Source: Nesterenkonia sedimenti (GTDB lineage Bacteria; Actinomycetota; Actinomycetes; Actinomycetales; Micrococcaceae). From it: DNA of 64,000 bases. The notes under the pieces are model-generated. The model had not been told where the DNA came from. It made no database searches and saw only the letters and a list, made by a program, of their open reading frames with translations. The DNA lies in the NCBI RefSeq assembly GCF_012641515.1, contig NZ_JABAHY010000011.1:1-64000 (forward strand). Direction: 5' to 3'. Both the position numbers and the translations under genes were made by a program. This document shows, one piece after another, positions 33,794 to 43,027 of this stretch (position 1 is its first letter; every line of letters starts with the position of its first letter).

Positions 33794-34834
33794 ATGCGTG
33801 CAGTGGTGATCGATGCTCCCCAGGCCCAGCCGGAAGTTCGTGAAGTACCGGATCCCAGCCTTCCTACCGGGGGAGTGGTGGTTCGAGTGGAGGCCACCGG
33901 TCTCTGCCGCAGCGACTGGCACGCCTGGGCCGGTCATGACAGTGATGTCGCCTTCCCGCATGTGCCAGGACATGAGTTAGCCGGCGTCGTCGTCGAGGTT
34001 TCTCCCGAGGTGCGCGGCTTCTCAGTCGGTGACCGGGTGACCGTCCCGTTCATCTGCGGCTGCGGAACCTGCCATTGGTGCCGAGAGGGGCAAGCCCAGG
34101 TATGCCCCCAACAGCAGCAGCCCGGATTCACCCACTGGGGGTCCTTCGCCGAATACGTGGCCCTGCACGCCGCCGATACCAACCTCATCAAAGTCCCCGA
34201 TGCCGTAGAGACCAGTACCGCCGCAGCCTTGGGCTGCCGGTTCGCCACCGCCTACCGGGCGCTGGTCGGCCGTGCCGCTGTCCAACCGGGGGAATGGGTC
34301 ACCGTCATCGGTGCCGGCGGGGTGGGGCTGAGCACTGTGATGATCGCCCGGGCACTGGGCGCACGGACTATCGCTGTCGACCGGCATCAGGAAGCGCTCG
34401 CCGCGGCCAGTGCACTCGGAGCAGACCACACCCTGCTGGCCGAAGGCCAAGACATCCCGCAAGCCGTGGCCGAGCTGACCGGAGGCGGCAGCCATGTCTC
34501 AGTGGATGCGGTGGGCAGTGAGCAGACAAGCGCTGATGCAGTGCTGAGCCTGCGCCGTCGCGGCCGGCATGTCCAAGTCGGTCTCCTGGCGCCCACCGGA
34601 GGTCACCCCCGCATCCCCCTGGATCGGGCGATCGCCTGGGAGCTGGATATTTTGGGCAGCCACGGTATGGCCGCAGCGGATTATCCGGCCATGCTTGAGC
34701 TCATCGCCACCGGCGAGCTGGCACCGCACCACCTCATCGAACGCACCGTCAGCCTCGAAGCCGCCGCGGAAATGCTGCCGGGCTTCGATACCGCAACAGT
34801 TGCCGGGATGACCATGATCAACCCCTGGCAGTAG
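33794..34834 (+). CDS. zinc-dependent alcohol dehydrogenase
   Basis: A 346-residue medium-chain dehydrogenase/reductase. The catalytic zinc Cys is in GLCRSDWHAWAGHD, the GHE motif is HVPGHELAGVV, and the structural zinc site is CGCGTCHWCREGQAQVC. The Rossmann motif is VIGAGGVGLSTVMIAR. Such enzymes oxidise alcohols or reduce aldehydes with NAD(H). Its neighbours give no hint of the physiological substrate. It is 20 bases downstream of the DUF559-type gene on the same strand. Confidence 0.92.
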   Translation: MRAVVIDAPQAQPEVREVPDPSLPTGGVVVRVEATGLCRSDWHAWAGHDSDVAFPHVPGHELAGVVVEVSPEVRGFSVGDRVTVPFICGCGTCHWCREGQAQVCPQQQQPGFTHWGSFAEYVALHAADTNLIKVPDAVETSTAAALGCRFATAYRALVGRAAVQPGEWVTVIGAGGVGLSTVMIARALGARTIAVDRHQEALAAASALGADHTLLAEGQDIPQAVAELTGGGSHVSVDAVGSEQTSADAVLSLRRRGRHVQVGLLAPTGGHPRIPLDRAIAWELDILGSHGMAAADYPAMLELIATGELAPHHLIERTVSLEAAAEMLPGFDTATVAGMTMINPWQ

Positions 34835-34843
34835 GGGCCGGAA

Positions 34844-35488
34844 TCAGAGGTCCTGGGTTGGGGTGACGGTGATACCGGCCTCGGCGAACTCCTCGTAGGT
34901 CTCCTCGATCTTCTCTTCGCTGACACCAACGGTCAGATCAGAGATCACAGTCACCGAGTAGTCATTCTCAGCGGCATCCAAGGCGGTGGCCCGCACGCAG
35001 TGATCAGTGGCGATGCCGACAATCGTCACCGCATCGATCTCCCGCTCCTGCAGCCAGGTGTCCAAATCAGGAGCGTCCTCGGCGACGACGTCGGCCGCCT
35101 CGACCTTCACACCCTTCTCGCCTTCAAGAATTCCCACCCGACCAGGATCACCCAGCCGACCCTCGAAACCAGAGTAGCCGTCGTCGTAGAGGCCCTTGAG
35201 GAACTCAGCCTCGATGTAGTCGGTATCGAGATCCTCATGCAGTTCCGCCCCCGCAGTCCCGGCCACACAGTGCACCGGCCAGCTCTTGACGAAATCGGGG
35301 CTCTCAGAGAAATGGGCACCAGGATCAATGTGCCAGTCCCGAGTGGCGACCACGGCGTCGTAGTCGGCGTGCATATCCTCCAGGAATTCACTGAGGTCAG
35401 CGGCCACCTGGGCGCCACCGGCAACGGCAAGGGCGCCGCCCTCGCAGAAGTCGTTCTGCACATCCACAATGATCAGTGCTTCAGCCAT
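34844..35488 (-). CDS. pncA: nicotinamidase
   Basis: A 214-residue isochorismatase-fold amidase that hydrolyses nicotinamide to nicotinate. It opens ALIIVDVQNDFCEGGALAV with the catalytic Asp, has the metal-binding segment YDAVVATRDWHIDPGAHF, and the nucleophile Cys in VGIATDHCVRATALDA. It is followed upstream on the same strand by pncB, the next enzyme of the Preiss-Handler salvage route. The ATG at 35488 lies six bases after TAGGCT, which contains the pncB stop codon, so pncA has its own leaderless promoter in addition to read-through from pncB. Confidence 0.93.
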   Translation of the reverse strand: MAEALIIVDVQNDFCEGGALAVAGGAQVAADLSEFLEDMHADYDAVVATRDWHIDPGAHFSESPDFVKSWPVHCVAGTAGAELHEDLDTDYIEAEFLKGLYDDGYSGFEGRLGDPGRVGILEGEKGVKVEAADVVAEDAPDLDTWLQEREIDAVTIVGIATDHCVRATALDAAENDYSVTVISDLTVGVSEEKIEETYEEFAEAGITVTPTQDL

Positions 35489-35497
35489 GCTTACAGC

Positions 35498-36799
35498 CTA
35501 ACGAAAGATCGTCGGAATTACGGGGTCTCCATCGGAAAGACGGTGGGCATCCGAGGGCAGCTCAGCCAGTGAATCCCGGTGCCGCTGAGTAGCCTGCTGA
35601 ACACCTTCCGCACCAGTGAAACCGGGCTGGACCTCACCATCGACCACCAGCGGAACCTGCAGCTGACGGCCCACATAACCAGCATCAGCCAGCGGCCCTC
35701 GGGCAGAGATGACCTCAGCCTCGGCACGGCCATGATCATCCAGGCTGCGCAGGGCCTGTTTCTTCCCGCCAGTGCTGGCCTTACCCGCAGAGGCCTTCTC
35801 TACCGAAACCGGCTCAGCACCGGCCTCAGCACGCTCCACCAATTTGTAGACCATGGAGGCAGTCGGGGAGCCGGAGCCGATGACCAGCCGGGTCCCCACA
35901 CCATAGGAATCCACCGGGGCAGCAGCCAACCGGGCGATGGCATGCTCATCCAGATCCGAGGAGACAATGATTTTGGTGTTGTTATTGCCCAGGGAATCCA
36001 GCAGCTTACGGACCTCATGGGCCTGCTCCACCAGGTCCCCGGAGTCCAGGCGCACCGCACCCAGTTCGGGGCCGGCGATCTCCACCGCTTTTCGCACTGC
36101 AGGTTCCACCTCATAGGTGTCCACCAGCAGGGTCGTGCCCGGACCGAAAGCCTCAACCTGGGCGGCGAAGGCCTCCTCCTCACTGTCATGCAGCAGGGTG
36201 AAGGCATGGGCGGCAGTGCCCAGGGTCGGGATGCCCCAGCGGCGGCCGGCCTCAAGATTGGAGGTTGCCGCGAAACCCACCACCGCGGCGGTGCGGGCAG
36301 CAGCAGTTGCCGCATACTCCTGGGTGCGCCGGGAGCCCATCTCCACACAGGGACGCCCATCAGCGGCCATGGTCATCCGAGATCCCGCAGCCGCCACCGC
36401 GGAGTCATGATTCATCACCGAGAGCACGAAGGTCTCCAAGAGGCAGGCCTCGGCGAAGCTCGCGGTGACCTGCAGCACTGGGGAATGCGGGAGGTAGACC
36501 TCGCCCTCGGCATAGCCGGTGATCTCCCCGGAGAACCGGTAGTTAGCCAGGAACTGCAGGGTGTCGTCGTCGACGATTTTCTGCGAATCCAGATAGTCCA
36601 ACTCGGCCTGACCGAACCGGAATTGCTCCAACCCCTCCAGCATTCGCCCGGTCCCGGCGACCACTCCATAGCGGCGCCCGGCGGGCAGCTTGCGGCTGAA
36701 CACCTCAAAGGTGCAGCGGCGGTGGGCGGCCCCAGATCGCAGGGCTGCCTGCACCATAGTCAGTTCGTACTGGTCGGTCAGCAAGGCGGTGGATTCCAC
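35498..36799 (-). CDS. pncB: nicotinate phosphoribosyltransferase
   Basis: A 433-residue NAPRTase that joins nicotinate to PRPP in NAD salvage. Signatures: LLTDQYELTMVQAALRSG at the start, EMGSRRTQEYAATAAARTA with the phosphorylated-His-type region, and GAVRLDSGDLVEQAHEVRK in the C-terminal half, all expected for the family, with near-normal length. It is transcribed before pncA. The GTG at 36799 lies seven bases after TAGGAT, again leaderless. It is divergent from clpS. Confidence 0.94.
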   Translation of the reverse strand: MESTALLTDQYELTMVQAALRSGAAHRRCTFEVFSRKLPAGRRYGVVAGTGRMLEGLEQFRFGQAELDYLDSQKIVDDDTLQFLANYRFSGEITGYAEGEVYLPHSPVLQVTASFAEACLLETFVLSVMNHDSAVAAAGSRMTMAADGRPCVEMGSRRTQEYAATAAARTAAVVGFAATSNLEAGRRWGIPTLGTAAHAFTLLHDSEEEAFAAQVEAFGPGTTLLVDTYEVEPAVRKAVEIAGPELGAVRLDSGDLVEQAHEVRKLLDSLGNNNTKIIVSSDLDEHAIARLAAAPVDSYGVGTRLVIGSGSPTASMVYKLVERAEAGAEPVSVEKASAGKASTGGKKQALRSLDDHGRAEAEVISARGPLADAGYVGRQLQVPLVVDGEVQPGFTGAEGVQQATQRHRDSLAELPSDAHRLSDGDPVIPTIFR

Positions 36800-36806
36800 G
36801 GTCGCT

Positions 36807-36824
36807 ATCCTACGGCCCTAAAAT
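36807..36824. promoter_or_regulatory. back-to-back leaderless promoters, pncB and clpS
   Basis: TAGGAT on the minus strand (36807-36812) lies seven bases before pncB GTG 36799, and TAAAAT on the plus strand (36819-36824) lies seven bases before clpS ATG 36832. The 32-bp gap thus holds two divergent -10 boxes with both transcripts starting at or near the start codons. Confidence 0.6.
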
Positions 36825-36831
36825 GGGGTCT

Positions 36832-37137
36832 ATGAGTTCCACTGCCGGATCAACGCTGACCCGCGAGGAGGCCGACCTCAGCGAACAGCAGCGTGCTGCC
36901 GCCAACCGGCCCTACCAGGTGGTGGTCTGGAATGACCCGGTGAACCTCATGTCCTATGTGGCCTGGGTGTTCCGCAGCTACTTCGGTCACTCCAAGGAGA
37001 AGGCCAAGAAGCTGATGCTGCAGGTCCACCATGAAGGCCGGGCGGTGGTCGCCACCGGTCCGCGGGAGCAGGCCGAGCGCGATGTCACCGCCATGCACAA
37101 CTACGGCCTACAGGCCACAGTGGAAGAGGCGGAATAA
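36832..37137 (+). CDS. clpS: ATP-dependent Clp protease adaptor
   Basis: A 101-residue ClpS, which delivers N-degron substrates to ClpA/ClpC. The core PYQVVVWNDPVNLMSYV with the conserved DPVN and the helices VFRSYFGHSKEKAKKLMLQ and HHEGRAVVATGPREQAE are characteristic. ATG 36832 is chosen over 36823 because TAAAAT lies seven bases upstream. A DUF2017 gene follows three bases after the stop, the normal actinobacterial pairing. The ClpP partners lie further right in this window (59309-60620). Confidence 0.93.
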   Translation: MSSTAGSTLTREEADLSEQQRAAANRPYQVVVWNDPVNLMSYVAWVFRSYFGHSKEKAKKLMLQVHHEGRAVVATGPREQAERDVTAMHNYGLQATVEEAE

Positions 37138-37140
37138 CTG

Positions 37141-37803
37141 ATGGCGCGAGCATTCCGGGCAACCACCCGGGGATATAAGGCTGACCTAGAAACCCACGAA
37201 CGGCGGCTGATCTCCCAGCTCTGCGCCGATGTGATCACCCTGCTGCAGCAGCGTGGCAAAGAGGTCGACGGAGACACCGCCGCAACTGACCAGCAGGATG
37301 AGTTCGACCACTTCCGCCGTGAACTGGCAGGCCTCGGCGCCCAGTACCTGGAGAACGAGCAGGAACAGGCAGAGAACGACGACGACGCCCAGCCGGGTTT
37401 GGAACCGCCCACTGACGAGGTGCTCGCCCGGCTGCTGCCAGATGCCGCCGAGGACGCTGATGAAGCTGCCCAATTGCGCAGGCTCTCCGAATCCTCGCTG
37501 CGGGAGTCGAAGATCTCCGATCTGCAGACCGCCCGGATGGCCCTTGAATCCGATCCGGTCATACTCACCGAGGAGCAGGCCCCGGTCTTCGGGCGGGCGA
37601 TCAATGACGTTCGGCTGACACTGGCTGCCCGGCTCGGTATCGAAACCGAGGACGACGCCGAGAAAGTGCATAACATCGCAGGTCAGGGCAAGGCCGCGAC
37701 CACTGACGAGTTCATGGCCGAGCTCTACGCCTTCACCACCTGGCTGCAGGAGACCCTGTTCTCAGCGATGCTCGATGTGATGCCCGAAGAGCAGGACCGC
37801 TAA
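37141..37803 (+). CDS. DUF2017 domain protein
   Basis: A 220-residue protein of unknown function. It starts AFRATTRGYKADLETHERRL, contains an acidic low-complexity stretch (ENEQEQAENDDDAQPG) and ends with a helical half including LRESKISDLQTARMALESDP and RLTLAARLGIETEDDAEKVH. DUF2017 follows clpS in most actinobacteria and is probably functionally linked to protein turnover, but no activity is known to me. Its stop codon TAA forms the first half of TAAGCT, a -10 box for the next gene. Confidence 0.87.
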   Translation: MARAFRATTRGYKADLETHERRLISQLCADVITLLQQRGKEVDGDTAATDQQDEFDHFRRELAGLGAQYLENEQEQAENDDDAQPGLEPPTDEVLARLLPDAAEDADEAAQLRRLSESSLRESKISDLQTARMALESDPVILTEEQAPVFGRAINDVRLTLAARLGIETEDDAEKVHNIAGQGKAATTDEFMAELYAFTTWLQETLFSAMLDVMPEEQDR

Positions 37804-37813
37804 GCTGGCGGCA

Positions 37814-38599
37814 ATGAGACTGACCATCATCGGCTGCAGCGGGTCCTTCCCCGGACCGCAATCGCCGGCATCCTGCTACCTGATCAGCCAAGAATATGAG
37901 GGACGCACCTGGCGGGTGGCCCTGGACCTCGGCAGTGGGGCACTGGGGTCGCTGCAGCAGCACATCTCACTGGACGAGCTCGACGCGGTATGCCTGAGCC
38001 ATCTGCACCCTGACCACTACATGGACCTCACGGGCCTGCATATTGTGGTCAAATGGATGCCCGGAGGGTGGACAGCTGATCGAATCCCGGTGCACGGCCC
38101 GGCCGGAACCGATGAGCGGATCGCTATCGCCCATGGCATTAACCCCGATCCGGGGATGCACTCGGAGTTCGACTTTCGGGGGTGGACCCCTCGGCAGCCC
38201 ACCGAGATCGGTCCCTTCACCATCACCCCGGTCCCAGTGCGGCACCCCATCGAGGAGCCCTATGCGCTGCGGATCGAAGCACGCCAGGAGGACGGCAGTG
38301 TGCGCACCCTGACCTACTCGGGCGACACCGACAGCTGTGAGGGACTCATCGAGGCTGCCAAGGGCGCCGATGTCTTCCTCTGCGAGGCTGCCTTCGAGGA
38401 CGGCCGGGACGATCACCTTGACGGGATCCACCTCAATGGTGACCGGGCCGGTGCCGCGGCCGCCGAGGCAGAAGTGGGCCGGCTGCTGCTGACCCATATC
38501 CCGGCCTGGACCAACGCCCAGATCGTCCACGAACACGCCTCGCGCCGGTACACCGGCAATATCGCCGTGGCCTCGCACGGGGTCACCTACGACATCTGA
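37814..38599 (+). CDS. MBL-fold metallo-hydrolase
   Basis: A 261-residue metallo-beta-lactamase-fold hydrolase related to RNase Z and class II cAMP phosphodiesterases. The metal-binding motif is SHLHPDHYMD, and the later Asp/His ligands are in LTYSGDTDSCEGLIEAAKG and LLLTHIPAWTN. In related actinobacteria this gene lies between clpS-DUF2017 (often with murI) and rph, as here, but murI is absent. The ATG at 37814 lies seven bases after TAAGCT (leaderless). The substrate is unknown. Confidence 0.85.
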   Translation: MRLTIIGCSGSFPGPQSPASCYLISQEYEGRTWRVALDLGSGALGSLQQHISLDELDAVCLSHLHPDHYMDLTGLHIVVKWMPGGWTADRIPVHGPAGTDERIAIAHGINPDPGMHSEFDFRGWTPRQPTEIGPFTITPVPVRHPIEEPYALRIEARQEDGSVRTLTYSGDTDSCEGLIEAAKGADVFLCEAAFEDGRDDHLDGIHLNGDRAGAAAAEAEVGRLLLTHIPAWTNAQIVHEHASRRYTGNIAVASHGVTYDI

Positions 38600-38653
38600 G
38601 AACTGATCCGTCACTAGCACCAGCACCCCGCGAGCACTGAAGCAGGAGCATCA

Positions 38654-39394
38654 ATGACCCAGAATTACCTACGAGCAGACGGCCGCGCCATTGACCAGCT
38701 GCGGGAGGTGACCATCACTCGGGGGTGGTCCGAACACGCCGAGGGCAGCGTATTGATCGAATTCGGCCGCACCAAGGTGCTGTGCACCGCAAGCTTCGAA
38801 TCCGATGTCCCCCGCTGGCTCCGAGGCGCGGGCCGCGGCTGGGTCACCGCCGAATACGCGATGCTCCCACGAGCAACTAACACCCGCAGCTCCCGGGAAT
38901 CGGTCAAAGGAAAGATCGGCGGCCGCACCCACGAAATCTCCCGGCTGATCGGCCGGTCCCTGCGCGCAGTGGTTGACCTCGAATCCATGGGCGAGAACAT
39001 GATCACCCTGGACTGCGATGTCCTGCAGGCCGATGGCGGCACCCGCACCGCAGCCATCACCGGAGCCTTCGTGGCCATGGCTGATGCGGTGGAATGGGCC
39101 CGGGCCGAAGGCCATATCCGCAAGAATGCCGAGGTGCTCAGGGACTCTGTATCCGCAGTCTCGGTGGGTGTGCTCCCCGATGGCACCGCAGTGCTGGATC
39201 TGCCCTATCCCGAGGACTCCACGGCCGGAACCGATATGAACGTTGTGGTCACCGGCTCCGGGGACTTCGTCGAGGTTCAGGGCACTGCCGAGGGTGCGCC
39301 CTTCTCCCGCGACCAGCTCAACGAACTGCTCGACCTCGCGGTCACCGGCTGCGCGCAGCTGGACAATCTCCAGCGGGAGGCACTCTCCCGGTGA
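38654..39394 (+). CDS. rph: ribonuclease PH
   Basis: A 246-residue phosphorolytic 3'-5' exoribonuclease for tRNA 3' trimming. It opens [19 protein letters not shown] and has [28 protein letters not shown] [18 protein letters not shown] and [19 protein letters not shown], all typical. An AGGAG site precedes the ATG. The stop codon overlaps the rdgB GTG (GTGA), the standard rph-rdgB pairing. Confidence 0.96.
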   Translation: MTQNYLRADGRAIDQLREVTITRGWSEHAEGSVLIEFGRTKVLCTASFESDVPRWLRGAGRGWVTAEYAMLPRATNTRSSRESVKGKIGGRTHEISRLIGRSLRAVVDLESMGENMITLDCDVLQADGGTRTAAITGAFVAMADAVEWARAEGHIRKNAEVLRDSVSAVSVGVLPDGTAVLDLPYPEDSTAGTDMNVVVTGSGDFVEVQGTAEGAPFSRDQLNELLDLAVTGCAQLDNLQREALSR

Positions 39395-40026
39395 GCATCC
39401 CAGCCGAAGCCAGAATCGTTCTCGCCACCGGCAACCAGGGCAAGGTCCGCGAGTTCCGTGCCCTGCTGGCCACCCAGCCCCAGCTGCAGGACCTCAACAC
39501 CGAGGACGCCGTCATCGACTCTGCCACCGCCGGAGTGGGTGACATCCCCGAAACCGGTGTCACCTTCGAGGAGAACTCCCTGATCAAGGCTCGTGCAGTG
39601 GCCCAGCAGACCGGGCTGCCCGCTGTGGCCGATGACTCCGGGCTTGCCGTAGATGTCCTCGGCGGAGCCCCGGGAATCTTCTCCGCCCGCTGGGCCGGAG
39701 CCCAGGCCTCCGATGAGAACAACCGCGACCTCCTGCTGCAGCAGCTGGCCGATATCTCGGAAGAACACCGCAGCGCGGCCTTCGTCTGCGTAGCCTCCCT
39801 GGTGACCCCTGAGGGGGCTGAGTACACCGCCTACGGCAAACTCGAGGGAACCCTGCTGGCCACCCCGCGTGGCGAGGGCGGCTTCGGCTATGACCCCATC
39901 CTGCAACCGGCCGGGGAGACCCGATCAACTGCCGAGCTGAGCATGGCCGAGAAGAACGCCATCTCCCACCGCGGCAAAGCCTTCGCCGCCCTGGCGCCTC
40001 ATTTGGTGGAGGTGCTGGGCGCGTAA
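39391..40026 (+). CDS. rdgB: XTP/dITP diphosphatase (RdgB/HAM1)
   Basis: A 211-residue house-cleaning pyrophosphatase that removes non-canonical purine nucleotides such as XTP and dITP. Diagnostic segments: [53 protein letters not shown] and EGGFGYDPI. The start is GTG 39391 inside the rph stop; the family N-terminus begins right there. The stop TAA shares a base with the next gene's ATG, so rph, rdgB and the exonuclease gene form one tight operon. Confidence 0.95.
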   Translation: MSIPAEARIVLATGNQGKVREFRALLATQPQLQDLNTEDAVIDSATAGVGDIPETGVTFEENSLIKARAVAQQTGLPAVADDSGLAVDVLGGAPGIFSARWAGAQASDENNRDLLLQQLADISEEHRSAAFVCVASLVTPEGAEYTAYGKLEGTLLATPRGEGGFGYDPILQPAGETRSTAELSMAEKNAISHRGKAFAALAPHLVEVLGA

Positions 40027-41117
40027 TGTCGGTCTCAGCACCTGGTTCCCTGGCCGGACTGCGCCCCCCTCGGGTCAGCGGCCTGAACTTCACCGCCGTG
40101 GACTTCGAAACGGCAAACGGCTTCCGCGGATCCCCCTGCGCGATCGGCATGGTCAGGGTCCGTGACGGCAATGTGGATGAGCTCTTCTTCAAGCGGATGC
40201 GTCCCCCACAGGGGTTTGACCGATTCGATCCGCGCAATGTGGACATCCACGGCATCACGGCAGAGCGAGTCGCCGCCGAGCCTCGGTTCGCCGATCTCTT
40301 CGCCCAGATTCGGGAGTTCATCGGTGGTGACACCCTGGTGGCTCATAACGCGACCTTCGACCTCGAGGTCTTCGAATCAGCACTGGAGGTCTCCGGGTTG
40401 AGCTCCCCGGGGCTGCGGGCGCTGTGCTCGGTCCGGTTGGCCCGCGCGGTCTACCAGCTGGAATCCCATGCTCTGCCGGCAGCGGCTGAGGAGGCCGGAT
40501 TCCACCTCAAACATCACCACCACGCGCTCTGGGACGCCCGGGCTGCTGCAGCCATCGTCGTCGATATCGCTGAGCGGCAGAAGGCTAACCGGCTCGAGGA
40601 TCTCTTCGGCCGGCACTTTATCGAGGCCGAGGAACTGGAAGCCTGGACCCCGCCGCGTGCCTACGAGTCCCGGGCCACCCGGCAGGTCCGGCAGTATGAG
40701 AAACTCTTCGACGCCCGAACCCCGGATATCAGTGACGATATGCTGCCTGATCTCATGCGTTGGCAGGATGAGGGCAAGAACCTCGCGCCGAATCCCGATG
40801 CCGACCCCGAGCACCCCTTGCACGGAGAGCATGTGGTCTTCAGCGGCAATCTCGCGATCCCGCGAGCCGATGCCAAGGGCCTGGTGGCAGACCACGGCGG
40901 AAACACCTCCTCGAAGGTCACCGGATCCACCAGTCTGCTGGTCATCGGAGACGGGGTCAGCGCCGAGGACCTCCAGGCAGCCGATCCGGTGCCGCCGCTG
41001 CAGGCCCGCAAAGTCCGCGAGGCCCGCACCCGGATCGAGCGGGGCCAAACCCTGCGGATCATCACCGAACAGGATTTTCAGCAGCTGCTCGGCGAGGCCT
41101 GGCCGATTAAGTCGTAG
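40026..41117 (+). CDS. DnaQ-like 3'-5' exonuclease with BRCT domain
   Basis: A 363-residue protein. The N-terminal exonuclease fold of DNA polymerase III epsilon type has the ExoI motif FTAVDFETANGF (Asp-Glu), ExoII HNATFDLEVFESAL and an ExoIII region HHALWDARAAAAIV. The C-terminal third holds a BRCT-like domain (LHGEHVVFSGNLAIPRADA, with a Lys/Thr-rich middle). This combination is common in actinobacteria as an accessory proofreading or repair nuclease. The ATG overlaps the rdgB stop by one base. Its end overlaps the convergent gene by 11 bp. Confidence 0.87.
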   Translation: MSVSAPGSLAGLRPPRVSGLNFTAVDFETANGFRGSPCAIGMVRVRDGNVDELFFKRMRPPQGFDRFDPRNVDIHGITAERVAAEPRFADLFAQIREFIGGDTLVAHNATFDLEVFESALEVSGLSSPGLRALCSVRLARAVYQLESHALPAAAEEAGFHLKHHHHALWDARAAAAIVVDIAERQKANRLEDLFGRHFIEAEELEAWTPPRAYESRATRQVRQYEKLFDARTPDISDDMLPDLMRWQDEGKNLAPNPDADPEHPLHGEHVVFSGNLAIPRADAKGLVADHGGNTSSKVTGSTSLLVIGDGVSAEDLQAADPVPPLQARKVREARTRIERGQTLRIITEQDFQQLLGEAWPIKS

Positions 41118-41733
41118 CGGCCTTCCAGCGCTTGACGAGATCCTCGACGACGACGCCCAAGAGCTGGTGCCGGGGCCCCGCCTCCTCCGGAGCAGGCCTC
41201 AGCGTGGCCCGTCGTCGGGCCTCTTCCCGCAGCTGGGGGTGGCCATGAGTGAGGCAGATGGCTTCCTCAGCCCAGTCCTGCCGCAGCTGGTCATCTACAT
41301 AGGGGGCCAGGCTGATCGGCAGCACCCGGGTGAGGGCCGCATCTTCCTGAGCCTCCGGCTGGGCGGGTTCAGCCCGAGTGCCCATGGCGCCACTGGCCAG
41401 TCCGGCTAGCGACGACTCAGCGGATCCGGGAACGATCTCAGCGCCACCGGAGCTCAGGATCAGCCCCAGGGCGTGGTCCGTGGGCCGAGCCACCGGTTCA
41501 GGTGCGCCGGCGGGGAAAGCCCCGGTGATCAGCCGGTGCCAGCGCAGCGCTCCCAGCCACATGCTCGCAGCAGGATCGGCACCGGTGCCCTCCTTGGCCC
41601 ACTGCATAACTTCCAGGAGCCCGTCGGCCAGGCACAGGGCCAGCAGCGACTCCGCATGCACCGGCTGGCCCTCAGCCGGCAGCAGCCCCAGCATCGCCGG
41701 TTCGAATGCGGCGATCAGCTCCTCATCTGTCAC
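41107..41733 (-). CDS. short ADP-ribosylglycohydrolase-like protein
   Basis: A 208-residue protein resembling the central part of ADP-ribosylglycohydrolases: SLLALCLADGLLEVMQWAKE, MWLGALRWHRLITG, then RVLPISLAPYVDDQL and ICLTHGHPQLREEARR. The N-terminal metal-site block and the C-terminal DTD motif of the full-length enzymes are not seen, so it is a reduced relative and may be inactive or non-enzymatic. The ORF looks intact, with a clear start and stop. Function uncertain. Confidence 0.6.
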   Translation of the reverse strand: MTDEELIAAFEPAMLGLLPAEGQPVHAESLLALCLADGLLEVMQWAKEGTGADPAASMWLGALRWHRLITGAFPAGAPEPVARPTDHALGLILSSGGAEIVPGSAESSLAGLASGAMGTRAEPAQPEAQEDAALTRVLPISLAPYVDDQLRQDWAEEAICLTHGHPQLREEARRRATLRPAPEEAGPRHQLLGVVVEDLVKRWKAATT

Positions 41734-41833
41734 ACCAAAGCCCCTTCATCTCTACGGTGGAGTCTCGAATTCACCCCATAAGAGTAGACGTGGGAACCTG
41801 GCCGTGTCCTCTGCGGGGCATATCGTGGAGAAC

Positions 41834-43027
41834 ATGAAGATTCTGCACACTTCAGACTGGCATCTGGGCCGAGGCTTCCACGGGACCTCGCTGCGCGAGG
41901 AACAGACCGAGATGCTCAGCAGACTCTGCGCTGAGGTGGAAGAACAGCAGATTGATCTCGTCCTGGTCGCCGGGGATGTCTATGACCGGGCGCTGCCACC
42001 GGAATGGGCGGTGAAACTGCTCGATGACACCCTCTACAGCCTCATCCAGGCAGGAGCCCAGGTGGTGGTGACACCAGGCAACCATGACTCCGCCCAGCGG
42101 CTGGGATTCACCTCCCGGCTGACCACTGCCGCCGGTGTGCATCTGCGCACCCAATTAGCCGATGCCTGGACCCCGGTGTCCTTCACCCAGGAGGACGGCA
42201 GCCAGCTGCTGGTCTACGGTGTGCCCTATCTGGAACCACAGCTGTGTGCAGAGGAGCTCGGTCTCCAGAAGGCCCACCACACCTCAGTGATGACCGAGGT
42301 GCTGAACCGGATACGTCAGGACGCCGCAGACCGGGGCGAATCTGCCACCACAGTGGTGATGGCCCATCTCTTTGCGGCCCGGGGAATCGCCAGCGAATCC
42401 GAACGCAATATCGGTGCCCCGGCAGTTCCGGAGGAGTCCCTGGATCACCACGAGGAGACTGTCGGGGGACTGGCCGTGGTGCCCCTGGAGCTCTTCGAGG
42501 GATTCGACTATGTGGCCCTGGGTCATCTGCATGGCCGGCAGCGGTTGGCCGAGCGCATCCGGTACTCAGGCTCCCCGCTGCGCTACTCCTTCTCAGAGGA
42601 GTCCCAGGGCAAAGGGGCCTGGCTGATCGAATCCACCGAATTAGCAGATCCGGGCTCAGCCATCACTGGGCTGGACTGGCAGATCGGCCGAGAGGTCAAA
42701 AGGCTCAAAGGCGAATTGGACAGCATCCTGGACCCGGCAACCGTTCAGAGGTGGTCCGAGGCCTTCGTGCAGATCACCCTCACCGATGACGAACGGCCTG
42801 AAAGGGCCTATCAGCGCTTGCGCGAGGTCTATCCACACCTCATGCAGTACAGCTACGCCGGAGCGGCTACCCAGCGGGAGGCCACCACCTACTCGAAGAA
42901 GTTCGCCGAAGCTGCCACCGAGCTGGACCTCGTGGCCAGCTTCCTGGACCATGTCAGACACCGCAGCGCCGATGATGAGGAACTCGCCCTGGTGGAGCAG
43001 GCACTGCAGGAGGCGCGCACCGCATGA
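41834..43027 (+). CDS. sbcD: SbcCD nuclease subunit D
   Basis: A 397-residue Mre11-type phosphoesterase. The metal-site motifs are ILHTSDWHLGRGFHG, LVAGDVYDRALPP, VVTPGNHDSAQRLGF and ALGHLHGRQRL. With SbcC it cleaves hairpin and blocked DNA ends during recombination and repair. The ATG at 41834 gives the family N-terminus; GGAG lies about five bases upstream. The last codons overlap the sbcC start (ATGA). Confidence 0.94.
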   Translation: MKILHTSDWHLGRGFHGTSLREEQTEMLSRLCAEVEEQQIDLVLVAGDVYDRALPPEWAVKLLDDTLYSLIQAGAQVVVTPGNHDSAQRLGFTSRLTTAAGVHLRTQLADAWTPVSFTQEDGSQLLVYGVPYLEPQLCAEELGLQKAHHTSVMTEVLNRIRQDAADRGESATTVVMAHLFAARGIASESERNIGAPAVPEESLDHHEETVGGLAVVPLELFEGFDYVALGHLHGRQRLAERIRYSGSPLRYSFSEESQGKGAWLIESTELADPGSAITGLDWQIGREVKRLKGELDSILDPATVQRWSEAFVQITLTDDERPERAYQRLREVYPHLMQYSYAGAATQREATTYSKKFAEAATELDLVASFLDHVRHRSADDEELALVEQALQEARTA

